A stretch of 64,000 nt of DNA, taken from positions 620,001 through 684,000 of the forward strand of contig CANKYU010000003.1 of the NCBI GenBank assembly GCA_947488295.1, written 5' to 3'. Positions 8,914 to 17,983 of this stretch are shown piece by piece (position 1 is the first letter of the stretch; every line of letters begins with the position of its first letter). The position numbers were made by a program, and so were the translations under genes. The notes under the pieces are model-generated. The model worked only from the letters and a program-made list of their open reading frames with translations, made no database searches and was not told the origin of the DNA. Source of the DNA: an uncultured Anderseniella sp. Its GTDB lineage: Bacteria > Pseudomonadota > Alphaproteobacteria > Rhizobiales > Aestuariivirgaceae.

Positions 8914-9807
8914 ATGACACATTCATTTTTAACCCCGCAACTTCGCGGTGCATTGGCAATCGCGGTCGGTGCCGGTCTGTGGGGCTTGTTCTGGATCCCG
9001 TTGCGGTATCTGTCGGAAGCCGGTTTTGGTCCGTTCTGGTCGGCTGCCATGGCGATGGGCGCCGGGTTGCCTGTCGCAATTCTGGCAGCGGCAAGATGGG
9101 GCAGGTGGCGGTCTGATCATGTGCGCTGGATGGCGCTTGTGGGCGTCGGGATTGGCATTTCCGAGGTCTGCTATTTTTATGCTGTGGTCTCTACTGATGT
9201 CATCCGCGCAATCTTCCTGTTCTACATGCTGCCGATCTGGGCCACGCTGGTTGACAGGGTGGTGTTCGGCGTCCGGCTGAACCCGTGGCGGGCGTTTGCC
9301 ATCCTGCTGGCATTTGCCGGGTTGTGGTTGCTGCTCGGCGGCGATGGCGGGTTGCCGGTGCCACGCAATGCCGGTGACTGGGCAGGCCTTGTGGCCGGCT
9401 TCTTCTGGGGCTCGACCCTGTCTATGGTGCGTGGTCGCGCCGAAGTCGATCCATACTGGAATGTGGCCTCGGCGATTTTCTTCGGCACCTTGTTTGCAGC
9501 CCTTGCAGCCATTTTGATCGGCAGCGCCGGGTTTTCCCAAGGGGCACTGAGCCCGGCGCTTGCCGTGGGTGTCGTGGCATTCGGCATTCTTGCGTTCTGG
9601 CCATCGATGATCGGCCAGCTGTGGGGGGCCCGGCTTGTGCCGGCAACCAGGGCTGCCTTGCTGACCATGACCGAAATTGTAGTGGCGACCATCAGTGCGT
9701 GGGCATTGATCGGAACCTCAATGACCGTGCTGTCGGTTACTGGCGGCATGATCATTGTCGCTGCCGTGCTTATCGATATTTACGGCAATGCGGAAAAACC
9801 CGTCTAG
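8914..9807 (+). CDS. EamA/DMT family permease
   Basis: This 297-aa protein is strongly hydrophobic with about ten membrane segments and two EamA repeats, characteristic of drug/metabolite transporters. In its operon it could export or import a metabolite of the agmatine route, but the substrate is not predictable. Its TAG stop (9805-9807) is part of the CTAG that forms the left end of a 302-bp repeat element. Confidence 0.85.
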   Translation: MTHSFLTPQLRGALAIAVGAGLWGLFWIPLRYLSEAGFGPFWSAAMAMGAGLPVAILAAARWGRWRSDHVRWMALVGVGIGISEVCYFYAVVSTDVIRAIFLFYMLPIWATLVDRVVFGVRLNPWRAFAILLAFAGLWLLLGGDGGLPVPRNAGDWAGLVAGFFWGSTLSMVRGRAEVDPYWNVASAIFFGTLFAALAAILIGSAGFSQGALSPALAVGVVAFGILAFWPSMIGQLWGARLVPATRAALLTMTEIVVATISAWALIGTSMTVLSVTGGMIIVAAVLIDIYGNAEKPV

Positions 9808-10105
9808 AGCGAGTTGTGATTAGATTGGACCATTTGACCGCAGCGATTTTGGTCGCTGGCTAGGCGGATTGCACGCGGTGGTGTAGTCCAACACAAGTGC
9901 GATCCAACGACGACAGAGGGCAAAATCGTGCAGCCCTTTCACCAATAACATCAACATCATGGTTCTTGTCGGGGTGGGGAAAATCGGTCCATCGGCGTCG
10001 TTGTGCCGCTTGCGCGATGCACCACATCGCGCTGCGCAACACGCCTAGCCGAGTGAACCGATTTTCCGCCTTCAAATGATCCAATCTAATCACAACTCGC
10101 TCTAG
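9804..10105. repeat. Structured interspersed repeat, family 1, copy 1 (MITE-like)
   Basis: A 302-bp element bounded by CTAG on both sides. Its ends are inverted repeats of about 30 bp (AGCGAGTTGTGATTAGATTG at the left, its complement at the right, one mismatch further in). Inside are two further hairpins: GATTTTGGTCG pairing with a segment ending GGCAAAATC, and GGAAAATCGGT pairing exactly with ACCGATTTTCC around a GC-rich stem-loop. A second copy lies at 44672-44974. The element sits between the convergent EamA and TetR genes and supplies the TAG stops of both. It encodes no convincing protein and no transposase, so it would need one in trans. Confidence 0.85.
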
Positions 10106-10719
10106 TCCTGTCTCAATCCGACAAGCGCAGCCCGCACCAAAAGGCTGACCTGGGCTTCCAGCTTGCGCTGCGGCACAGCGAAGAAGAACCCCTGAAGGCC
10201 GAGGGAAACCACACCATGCACGGCGGAAAACAGTAATCCGGCAAGCTCCCGGCTTTTCTCGTCGGGCATGTCGGGCTGCAGGCGCTGCAGAGACTTCACT
10301 ATATGGCCGACCAGGTGCACATGCTCGGCCATGTGCCAGTCCGGAATCTGGCGGCTGATGCGTTCGCCATGTTCGAACAGGGCAGACCAGGCATTGGTGT
10401 GTTCGATGGCAAACTGGCAGTAGGCGATCGCCAGCTCATTCAGGCAGTCTTCCGGCTCAAGCCCGCATGCGTCACCGGGAACAAAGCGGCTGATCTTCCG
10501 GTCGAGCTTTGCGAGGGTTCTGGAGTTGACCGCGATGATCAGGCCGTCAATGTCCTCAAACACATTGTAGATGGCGCCGACAGAACACCCGACTGCCGAT
10601 GCAACCGCGCGCGCCGTCAGCGCGTCCAGTCCCTGCCGGGTCAGTATTGTTTCGCCTGCGTCGATCAACTCAAGGCGCAATTTGTGTCGGCGTTCAGTGG
10701 TCTTGCTACCGGTAACCAT
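10102..10719 (-). CDS. TetR family transcriptional regulator
   Basis: The 205-aa protein has a TetR helix-turn-helix ('LTARAVASAVGCSVGAIYNVFEDIDGL' region, residues about 34-60) and a C-terminal ligand domain. I choose the ATG at 10719, preceded by GAGGATGAT, over the ATG at 10740: the longer start would overlap an operator palindrome at 10734-10746. Three matching palindromes lie between this gene and the divergent hydrolase gene, which suggests control of itself and of the hydrolase-aas pair. The stop codon is supplied by the adjacent repeat (CTAG at 10102-10105). Confidence 0.9.
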   Translation of the reverse strand: MVTGSKTTERRHKLRLELIDAGETILTRQGLDALTARAVASAVGCSVGAIYNVFEDIDGLIIAVNSRTLAKLDRKISRFVPGDACGLEPEDCLNELAIAYCQFAIEHTNAWSALFEHGERISRQIPDWHMAEHVHLVGHIVKSLQRLQPDMPDEKSRELAGLLFSAVHGVVSLGLQGFFFAVPQRKLEAQVSLLVRAALVGLRQD

Positions 10720-10733
10720 ATCATCCTCACTTG

Positions 10734-10804
10734 TGAACATTGTTCAAAAAATATCTTGAACGACGTTCATGAATGCGCTACAACATATTTGTGAACGATG
10801 TTCA
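10734..10804. promoter_or_regulatory. Three TetR-type operator palindromes
   Basis: Three copies of TGAAC-N3-GTTCA occur at 10734-10746 (ATT spacer), 10757-10769 (GAC) and 10792-10804 (GAT), with centres 23 and 35 bp apart. They lie between the divergent TetR and hydrolase genes. Symmetry, repetition and position make them likely operators of the adjacent TetR protein. Confidence 0.8.
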
Positions 10805-10864
10805 TAAATTGATTTCCGAACCGGCGCAAGCCCGTTTTATACCGTTGAGAAGGAGACCGACACA

Positions 10865-11857
10865 ATGCTGAACCGCCGACCAGATCAACTGGATGAAATA
10901 AAATCCCTGTCCGGAACCCTGCAGGGCACGGCTTGGTGTGTGCTGGTGTTTGCAAGTCTCATTATAATGGGGTTGCTGTCGACGCCGGGTCGTGCGGAAA
11001 ACCCCAATGCAGCCTTGCCCACGCTGGGGGGCACTCAATTTTGGGCAGACGAACACCTGCGTGGTGGCTGGCGTATTCAGCGTCATGTCTGGTCCGGACA
11101 CTTCCGCTTGCTGGATGATCACAACGTTCGTCACGCCTGGGGCAGTTATTCCGATTGCCTGGCCCGCTTGAACGAGCGCAAGGTTGCAGCATCTGAAAAC
11201 CGGCACCTTGTGTTGCTTGTGCATGGTATTGGGCGTGGGCCTGCGACTTTCGGCGATCTGCCGGACAAGTTGCGCACAGCCGGATTTGAGGCACGTGCGA
11301 TCAGCTATCCCAGCACACGAGGGTCGATCGAGGATCATGCCGCACAACTTGAAAGACTGCTGCAGCGGGCGGATGGTGTGGATGAAGTTTCGTTCGTAAC
11401 TCATTCCATGGGCGGCATTATCGTGCGCCGGCTATTGGGCGGAGAGGGCGAGTGGCAATCTCGGATCAAGCCTGGCCGGCTGATCATGATCGCCCCGCCC
11501 AACCAGGGTTCTGTTGTGGCAAAAGCACTGCAGCCGGCATGGCCCTACAGGCTGTTTTATGGAACTGCCGGCCAGCAGCTGACGCCGGCAAAGGTCACTG
11601 TGCTGCCGGTGCCGGAAATCCCGTTTGGCATTATTGCCGGCGGTCTGGGGGACACCGAGGGTTATAATCCACTTGTTCCCGGCGACGATGATGGCACGGT
11701 GTCGGTTGCCGAGACCCGCCTGCAAGGCGCTAAGGATTTCATGGTTTTACCCGGTCTTCATGGATTTATTGCAAGGTCGCCTGAGATTGTGCTGCCGGTT
11801 CTGAACTTTCTCAGGTCGGGCCGTTTCGAAACAGTGAGGAGACATCCCAATGGATAA
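10865..11857 (+). CDS. Alpha/beta hydrolase, lipase/esterase-like, membrane-anchored
   Basis: The 330-aa protein has one N-terminal hydrophobic segment ('LVFASLIIMGLLSTPGRAE', about residues 28-45), a signal peptide or anchor. The hydrolase core has the oxyanion motif 'LLVHGIGRGPATFGDL' and the nucleophile elbow 'VTHSMGGIIVRRLL' (Ser in HSMGG); a late 'LPGLHGFIARSPE' may hold the catalytic His. A strong ribosome site (GAAGGAG) precedes the ATG. The last 8 bases overlap the start of the phospholipid acyltransferase gene, so the products are probably made together: one may cleave lipids and the other re-acylate them. The substrate is inferred. Confidence 0.85.
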   Translation: MLNRRPDQLDEIKSLSGTLQGTAWCVLVFASLIIMGLLSTPGRAENPNAALPTLGGTQFWADEHLRGGWRIQRHVWSGHFRLLDDHNVRHAWGSYSDCLARLNERKVAASENRHLVLLVHGIGRGPATFGDLPDKLRTAGFEARAISYPSTRGSIEDHAAQLERLLQRADGVDEVSFVTHSMGGIIVRRLLGGEGEWQSRIKPGRLIMIAPPNQGSVVAKALQPAWPYRLFYGTAGQQLTPAKVTVLPVPEIPFGIIAGGLGDTEGYNPLVPGDDDGTVSVAETRLQGAKDFMVLPGLHGFIARSPEIVLPVLNFLRSGRFETVRRHPNG

Positions 11858-14800
11858 TTCGCAATTTGCCTTGCTGAGGTCGAAACGCTTCCTGCCCCTG
11901 TTCGTGACCCAGGCCCTGGGAGCGCTGAACGACAATGTGTACAAGAACGCGCTGGCTATTCTGCTGGTTTACCGTATTGCGGCCGAAGCCGGCCTGAACG
12001 CGGCCGTGATGGCCACTGCTGCGGGTGGCGTTTTCATTCTGCCGTTCTTTCTTTTTTCCGCAACTGCCGGTCAGATTGCCGACAAGTTCGACAAGGCTGG
12101 CCTGATCCGTAAAATCAAGCTGGCAGAGATTGTCATAATGACCTTGGGTGCCCTGGCATTGTTCGCGGGTCACGTCTGGTCCCTGTTCGGTGTGCTGTTT
12201 CTCATGGGCACGCAGTCGGCATTCTTCGGCCCGCTGAAGTATTCCATTCTGCCGGTGCACCTTAAGGAAAGGCAGCTGATCGGCGCCAACTCGCTGATCG
12301 AGGCCGGCACTTTCCTTGCCATTCTTGCCGGCACGATTGCCGGTGGACTGCTGGTTCTGACAACCTATGGCATCAGTGTTGTCTCCGGGCTGGTTCTGAT
12401 GCTGGCCGGGCTGGGCTACGCGGCAAGCCGTTTCATACCCGATGCGCCGGCTGCAGCGCCTGATCTGAAAATCAACTGGAATGTCGTTGCCGAAAGCTGG
12501 CGCATGGTGTCGAAAGCGGCATCGGTGAGGTTTTCACGTCTGACCATTCTGGGCATTTCCTGGTTCTGGCTGGTGGGCGCAACATTGCTGTCGCTGTTTC
12601 CGGCCATCTCCAGCGACCTGCTGAAGGGTGACGAGACCGTTGTCACCCTGTTCCTGGTGCTGTTTACGGTCGGCATCGCCATCGGGTCCATGTTGTGCAA
12701 CCGTTTGCTGAGAGGGCAGGTCACGGCAATTCACGCGCCGTTCGGGGCCCTTGGTATCACGATTTTTATTGCTGATTTCTCGTTCGCGCTGATGAACTAC
12801 CAGCCGGCGGCAAATGGCGAACTGGTCGGCGGACTGACCTTCCTGTCGGACTGGACCAACCTGCGCATGATGCTCGACCTGATCGGCGTTGCATTGTGCG
12901 GCGGCATTTTCATCGTGCCTTTATACGCCATCCTGCAGGCCAGGTCTGACGATGAGGATCGCTCGCGCACCATCGCCGCCAACAATATCGTCAATGCGTT
13001 TTTCATGACCGCAGGCGCCGGAGTGGTTGCTGCACTGATCGGGGCAGGGGTCAGTATTCCGATGGTTCTGCTGGGTATCGCCGCGATCAACTTCATTGTT
13101 GCGATCTATGTATGTGTGCTGTTGCCGGACCAGTTGATCAAGACGTTCCTGATCGGCATTCTCAAGCTGTTTTACCGGGTTGAGGTCAAGGGCCTGGAGA
13201 ACTACGAAAAGGCCGGCAAGCGTGCCGTCATCGTTGTAAATCACGTGTCGTTCCTGGACCCCGTGCTGCTCGCTGCGTTCCTGCCGGTCAAACCCCTGTT
13301 TGCCGTCAACACGCACATTGCAAATGCCTGGTGGGTAAAACCCTTCCTGAGGCTGGTCGATGCCTTCCCGATGGACCCGACCAATCCGATGGCGGCCAAG
13401 GCGCTGGTCCGTGAAGTCAAACAGGACAAGCACTGCGTCATATTTCCCGAAGGGCGCATCACCGTCACCGGTGCCCTGATGAAAATTTATGAAGGTCCGG
13501 CGATGATTGCCGACCAGGCTGATGCGGATCTGGTCCCGGTGCGTATCGACGGTGCCCAGTACACATTTTTCTCCAGGTTGAAAGGCACTTTGCGTGCCCG
13601 CTGGTTCCCGAAGATCACGCTGACCATCATGCCGCCGCGCAAGCTTGAAGTACCCGAAGGCCTGGTTGGCAAGAGCCGCCGCCGTCATGCCGGCCAGCAG
13701 CTTTACGACGTCATGAGCGATATGATCTTTGAGACCTGCAACCGCCGCCGCACCCTGTTTGACGCCCTGCTGGAGGCGAAAGTCGTGCATGGCGGCAAGC
13801 ATGCAATACTGGAAGATATCGAACGCAGTGCGCTGGGATATGGAAAGCTGGCTCTGGGTGCGCGGATCATGGGCCGCAAGCTTGCCGGATATTGCGGAAA
13901 GGGTGAACGCGTCGGCCTGATGGTGCCCAACTCCGTTGGTGCCGTCGTGACCTTCTTTGCACTGCAGTCGCAAGGCCGCGTGCCGGCCATGCTGAATTTC
14001 TCCACCGGCCTGGCAAACATGCAGGCGGCCATTACGGCCGCTGACATCAGGACGGTCATCACTTCGCGCAAGTTCATTGAAGTTGCCAAGATGGAAGATA
14101 CGGTGGCCGCATTCGAGAAATCCGTGAAAGTGGTTTACCTGGAAGACATCAAGGCTTCCATTGGCGGCTGGGACAAGGCTCTGGCGCTGATCACGGCACC
14201 GTTTGCCGGGATTGCCCATTCAAGGCTTGCGATCGCGCCGGATGACCCGGCCGTGGTCCTGTTTACCTCCGGTTCCGAAGGCACGCCCAAAGGCGTTGTG
14301 CTGAGCCACTCCAACCTGCTGGCAAACTGCTACCAGCTTGGCGCCCGGGTGGATTTCAATCCGCGCGATATCGTGTTCAATGCACTGCCGGTGTTTCATT
14401 CGTTCGGGCTGACCGGCGGTACCCTGTTGCCGGTGCTCGCCGGCGTGAAGACGTTCCTGTACCCGTCACCGCTGCATTACCGCATCGTGCCGGCGCTGGT
14501 ATATGACACCAATTCCACCATCATGTTTGGTACTGACACATTCCTGGCCGGCTATGCGCGGTCTTCTGATCCGTATGATTTCTATTCGGTGCGCTATGCA
14601 TTTGCCGGTGCTGAAAAGGTCAAGGACGAGACCCGCAAGGTGTGGAGCGAAAAATTCGGCATCCGTATTTTTGAAGGCTATGGCGCCACAGAAACATCGC
14701 CTGGCATCTCGACCAATACGGCGCAACATTTCAAGGCGGGGTCAGTCGGCCGCTTTCTGCCGGGTATCTCATATGAGCTGCAACCGGTTCCCGGCATCGA

Positions 14801-15269
14801 GGAGGGCGGCAGGCTGGTCGTCCGGGGTCCCAATGTCATGCTGGGCTATCTGCGCGCTGAGAACCCGGGTGTACTGGAAAAGACGGATGACCAGACCTAC
14901 GATACCGGTGACATAGTTGATGTCGATGAGCAGGGCTTCATCACCATCCTGGGTCGCGCCAAAAGGTTCGCCAAGATTGCCGGTGAGATGGTCAGCCTGA
15001 CCGCCGTTGAGGCCCAGGCCAGCACCTTGTGGCCGGACAACATGCACGCGGTAGTCTCGATACCCGATGCCCGCAAGGGCGAACAGCTAGTCCTGGTGAC
15101 AGACAATGCCAAAGCAAAGCGCGATGCGCTGCAGAACCATTGCAAGAAGCAGGGCCTGGGTGAACTGATGGTGCCCAAGACCATCATGAGCGTGAAATCG
15201 GTCCCGGTACTTGGTACCGGCAAGACTGACTATGTCGGGGTGGGCGAACTCGTCGCGGCCGGTAATTGA
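11850..15269 (+). CDS. aas: LplT-PlsC-acyl-ACP synthetase fusion (2-acylglycerophosphoethanolamine acyltransferase)
   Basis: This 1139-aa protein fuses three activities that are separate or two-part in enterobacteria. Residues ~1-420 are an MFS-type lysophospholipid transporter like LplT ('VTQALGALNDNVYKNALAILLVY'-like start). Residues ~440-640 are a PlsC acyltransferase with the HX4D-type motif 'NHVSFLDP' and 'FPEGRITVTG'. Residues ~660-1139 are an AMP-forming acyl-ACP synthetase with 'VLFTSGSEGTPKGVVLSH', 'GYGATETSPGIS' and 'YDTGDIVDVDEQGF'. It would flip lysophospholipid across the inner membrane and re-acylate it with an activated fatty acid. Domain order matches known alphaproteobacterial fusions. 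Confidence 0.93.
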   Translation: MDNSQFALLRSKRFLPLFVTQALGALNDNVYKNALAILLVYRIAAEAGLNAAVMATAAGGVFILPFFLFSATAGQIADKFDKAGLIRKIKLAEIVIMTLGALALFAGHVWSLFGVLFLMGTQSAFFGPLKYSILPVHLKERQLIGANSLIEAGTFLAILAGTIAGGLLVLTTYGISVVSGLVLMLAGLGYAASRFIPDAPAAAPDLKINWNVVAESWRMVSKAASVRFSRLTILGISWFWLVGATLLSLFPAISSDLLKGDETVVTLFLVLFTVGIAIGSMLCNRLLRGQVTAIHAPFGALGITIFIADFSFALMNYQPAANGELVGGLTFLSDWTNLRMMLDLIGVALCGGIFIVPLYAILQARSDDEDRSRTIAANNIVNAFFMTAGAGVVAALIGAGVSIPMVLLGIAAINFIVAIYVCVLLPDQLIKTFLIGILKLFYRVEVKGLENYEKAGKRAVIVVNHVSFLDPVLLAAFLPVKPLFAVNTHIANAWWVKPFLRLVDAFPMDPTNPMAAKALVREVKQDKHCVIFPEGRITVTGALMKIYEGPAMIADQADADLVPVRIDGAQYTFFSRLKGTLRARWFPKITLTIMPPRKLEVPEGLVGKSRRRHAGQQLYDVMSDMIFETCNRRRTLFDALLEAKVVHGGKHAILEDIERSALGYGKLALGARIMGRKLAGYCGKGERVGLMVPNSVGAVVTFFALQSQGRVPAMLNFSTGLANMQAAITAADIRTVITSRKFIEVAKMEDTVAAFEKSVKVVYLEDIKASIGGWDKALALITAPFAGIAHSRLAIAPDDPAVVLFTSGSEGTPKGVVLSHSNLLANCYQLGARVDFNPRDIVFNALPVFHSFGLTGGTLLPVLAGVKTFLYPSPLHYRIVPALVYDTNSTIMFGTDTFLAGYARSSDPYDFYSVRYAFAGAEKVKDETRKVWSEKFGIRIFEGYGATETSPGISTNTAQHFKAGSVGRFLPGISYELQPVPGIEEGGRLVVRGPNVMLGYLRAENPGVLEKTDDQTYDTGDIVDVDEQGFITILGRAKRFAKIAGEMVSLTAVEAQASTLWPDNMHAVVSIPDARKGEQLVLVTDNAKAKRDALQNHCKKQGLGELMVPKTIMSVKSVPVLGTGKTDYVGVGELVAAGN

Positions 15270-15299
15270 TCTCCAGCTGCAGCATTTTATGCTGTCAAG

Positions 15300-15329
15300 C
15301 CGGTCAGTTTGATATATCAGGCTGACCGG
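15300..15329. terminator. Hairpin downstream of aas
   Basis: CCGGTCAG and CTGACCGG form a perfect 8-bp stem with an inner TGAT/ATCA pairing, 31 bp past the aas stop. No U-run follows on either strand, so it may be an mRNA 3'-end hairpin or part of the promoter region of the next gene. Confidence 0.45.
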
Positions 15330-15432
15330 GGCGATATATTCGAGTATTTCGCGCTATAATATTCTGCAAGATGGAGTTGGCACAAGCCGATGGCCGAGGC
15401 TGTCGGCTCATTTTGACATCAAGGACCCGGCA

Positions 15433-16155
15433 ATGAAACTTACAGACTTCAAAGCACTGACATTCGACTGTTACGGCACGCTGATCGACTGGGAAACAGG
15501 CATGGTGGATGGCTTGAAGCCGCTTACTTCCCGCGTCGGGCGCGATCTGTCGCGTGATGATATTCTGGAGGCCCACGCCCGCCATGAGTCATCGCAGCAA
15601 TCCTGGACGCCGGCAATGCGATACCGCGACCTGCTGCCGATTGTCTATAAGCGGCTTGCCGAGGAGTGGGGTGTGTCCGCAACACCGGAAGAATGCGCCG
15701 CATATGGCCAGTCGGTGAAAAACTGGCCGGCCTTCTCCGACAGCGTCGGTGCCCTGAAATATCTCAAGAAGCACTTCAAGCTGGTCATTCTGTCGAATGT
15801 CGACAATGAGAGTTTTGCCGGCAGCAATGCGCGTCTGGATGTCGAGTTCGATGCCATCTACACCGCTGAGGACGCAGGCTCCTACAAACCGTCCGACCGC
15901 AATTTCGAGTACATGCTCGACAAGCTGAAAACGCTTGGCGTGGAAAAGCGGGAAATCCTGCACACGGCCGAGAGCATGTTCCATGATCACGGTCCGGCCA
16001 ACCGGCATGATCTGACGTCCTGCTGGATTTATCGCCGCTTTGACCAGGAGGGTTTTGGTGCAACCATGAACCCGGGCGACATGCCGGAATATGATTTCCG
16101 TTTCAACAGCATGGCGGATCTGGTGAAAGCGCACCAGGAAGCCTTGCGGGCATAG
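15433..16155 (+). CDS. HAD family hydrolase, haloacid-dehalogenase type II-like
   Basis: The 240-aa protein has HAD motif I 'LTFDCYGTLIDWE' (nucleophile Asp12), motif II 'VILSNVDNES', motif III Lys in 'SYKPSDRNFEYML' and a motif IV region 'HTAESMFHDHGPAN'. Motif IV differs from the S-x-N-x-x-D pattern of classical L-2-haloacid dehalogenases, so dehalogenation is uncertain and another small acid or phosphate substrate is possible. It is transcribed toward the Lrp regulator 16 bp downstream. Confidence 0.85.
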   Translation: MKLTDFKALTFDCYGTLIDWETGMVDGLKPLTSRVGRDLSRDDILEAHARHESSQQSWTPAMRYRDLLPIVYKRLAEEWGVSATPEECAAYGQSVKNWPAFSDSVGALKYLKKHFKLVILSNVDNESFAGSNARLDVEFDAIYTAEDAGSYKPSDRNFEYMLDKLKTLGVEKREILHTAESMFHDHGPANRHDLTSCWIYRRFDQEGFGATMNPGDMPEYDFRFNSMADLVKAHQEALRA

Positions 16156-16171
16156 AGCGAGGTGAAGCCGG

Positions 16172-16672
16172 ATGGCAGGCGCGGTAAAGCTCGACCGGAT
16201 AGACATGAACATCCTGGCCCGCTTGCAGCAGGACGGGAAAATGAGCAACGTCAGGCTGGCCGATGCAGTGGGACTGTCTCCCAGTCCGTGCCTGCAGCGT
16301 GTCAGGCGCCTGGAAAAGGCCGGATACATTACCGGCTACAAGGCGCAGATCAACCTGGCCAGACTGGGCGATTACATCACGGTGTTCACCGAAATCACGC
16401 TCAACGATCACCGGCGCGAGGACTTTATAAAGTTCGAGGCGGAAATCCGGCGCTATGAGGCGGTGCAGGAATGCCACCTTGTCAGCGGCGGTTACGACTA
16501 TCTGGTCAAGTTCGTCGCCAGGAGCGTTGGACACTATCAGGAGATCATCGAGAATGTCCTGGAGCGAAACATCGGTGTCGACAAGTATTTCAGTTACATT
16601 GTGATCAAGTCCATTCTGACGAAGGACGCCGTGCCGCTGAGCGTCATCCTGCCACCTGATGGCGAACCTTGA
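16172..16672 (+). CDS. Lrp/AsnC family transcriptional regulator
   Basis: This 166-aa protein has the AsnC-type helix-turn-helix ('MSNVRLADAVGLSPSPCLQR', residues ~25-45) and the RAM ligand-binding domain ('VQECHLVSGGYDYLVKFVAR'). Such proteins sense amino acids or small acids and often regulate neighbouring genes. It follows the HAD hydrolase gene by 16 bp and precedes the acyl-CoA dehydrogenase operon by 120 bp. Its target is unknown. Confidence 0.92.
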   Translation: MAGAVKLDRIDMNILARLQQDGKMSNVRLADAVGLSPSPCLQRVRRLEKAGYITGYKAQINLARLGDYITVFTEITLNDHRREDFIKFEAEIRRYEAVQECHLVSGGYDYLVKFVARSVGHYQEIIENVLERNIGVDKYFSYIVIKSILTKDAVPLSVILPPDGEP

Positions 16673-16792
16673 CGCAATTTGCTTGTAGGCGGTTCAACAA
16701 TATCGCGACTTGCGCTAGCATTGAAAAATGCCACAATCAAATTGGGCAGTTTTCCGCCAGAGCGGCTGTAATATGCCGCGAGAGGTCATTTC

Positions 16793-17983
16793 ATGTCAGC
16801 GCAGATCGATCTGGGTGAGTTTCGCAAGGAAGTGCGCGAGTTCCTGCGTGAAAAACTCCCCGTCCGTATAAGCAACAAAGTGCGCTCGGGACTGCGCATG
16901 TCCAAGGCCGATTATGAGGAATGGCATGCCATCCTCAACGAGAAGGGCTGGCTTGCCGTCAACTGGCCGATAGAGTTTGGCGGTACCGGATGGACGGCGC
17001 ATCAGCGTTTCATCTTCGAAGACGAGATGTGTGCCGCCCATGCGCCCAGGATTGTACCGTTTGGTTTGATGATGCTGGGACCGGTGTTGCAGAAATTCGG
17101 TTCGCAGGCACAGCGCGACCGGTTTCTGCCACGTATCCTGAACGGCGATGACTGGTGGTGTCAGGGATATTCGGAACCCGGTGCCGGATCAGATCTGGCA
17201 TCCCTGAAAACCCGGGCGGTGCGCGATGGCGATCACTATGTGGTCAACGGCCAGAAGACCTGGACCACACTGGGCCAGCACGCCAACTGGATTTTCTGCC
17301 TGGTGCGCACCGACACTGAAGTGAAACCTCAGGCTGGTATCTCGTTCATGCTGATCGACATGGCCAGTCCCGGCGTTGAGATCCGCCCGATCCGGCTGCT
17401 GGACGGAGAGGCGGAAGTCAATGAGGTGTTTTTCGATGATGTGCGTGTTCCCGTTGAAAACCTCGTCGGTGAAGAAAACCAGGGCTGGACTTACGCCAAA
17501 TATCTTTTGACCCATGAGCGCACCAATATTGCCGGGACCGGTTTTGCAAAAGCCGGACTTGACGCGGTCAAGAGAATTGCCGGTCAGGAAATGGCCGGTG
17601 GAAAACCACTTGCTGCAAACCCGCTTTTTGCTGCTCGTCTCGCGCAGGTGGAGATCGACCTGATGGCCATGGAGACCACCAATCTGCGTGTTATCGCACA
17701 GGTTGCAGCCGGACAGGCCCCCGGAGTTGAAAGTTCCATGTTGAAAATCAAGGGAACCGAGTTGCGCCAGCAGATCAACGATCTGACCCGGCGCGCGGTC
17801 GGGCCTTATGCCATCCCGTTTGTATCCGAGGCACTGGACGAAGGATCCAATGCGCAGGCCATCGGGCCGGATTATGCTGCGCCCGTCGCTGCCCAGTACT
17901 TCAACAACCGCAAGCTGACGATCTATGGCGGGTCAAATGAAGTACAGCGCACCATCATTGCAAAGCAGGTTCTCGACCTGTGA
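16793..17983 (+). CDS. Acyl-CoA dehydrogenase
   Basis: The 396-aa FAD enzyme has the acyl-CoA dehydrogenase N-terminal, middle ('CQGYSEPGAGSDLASLKTRA') and C-terminal domains; 'TIYGGSNEVQRTIIAKQVL' is the typical C-terminal FAD-binding stretch. It would introduce the alpha,beta double bond in an acyl-CoA. The next gene, another acyl-CoA dehydrogenase, starts at an overlapping GTGA. Paired genes of this kind often encode a heteromeric enzyme for branched, aromatic or steroid-derived acyl chains; the substrate here is unknown. Confidence 0.92.
   Translation: MSAQIDLGEFRKEVREFLREKLPVRISNKVRSGLRMSKADYEEWHAILNEKGWLAVNWPIEFGGTGWTAHQRFIFEDEMCAAHAPRIVPFGLMMLGPVLQKFGSQAQRDRFLPRILNGDDWWCQGYSEPGAGSDLASLKTRAVRDGDHYVVNGQKTWTTLGQHANWIFCLVRTDTEVKPQAGISFMLIDMASPGVEIRPIRLLDGEAEVNEVFFDDVRVPVENLVGEENQGWTYAKYLLTHERTNIAGTGFAKAGLDAVKRIAGQEMAGGKPLAANPLFAARLAQVEIDLMAMETTNLRVIAQVAAGQAPGVESSMLKIKGTELRQQINDLTRRAVGPYAIPFVSEALDEGSNAQAIGPDYAAPVAAQYFNNRKLTIYGGSNEVQRTIIAKQVLDL

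Noticed and set aside
9860..10093. Minus-strand reading frame inside repeat copy 1, similar to one at 44672-44953 in copy 2
   Set aside because: The frames align because the DNA is a repeat. Differences change residues freely and concentrate where they keep base pairing, so the sequence is under structural, not protein, constraint. No ribosome site.
12921..14219. 432-aa minus-strand open frame opposite aas
   Set aside because: Lies wholly within the well-supported PlsC/ligase coding sequence; composition is a reverse-strand artefact of GC-rich coding DNA.
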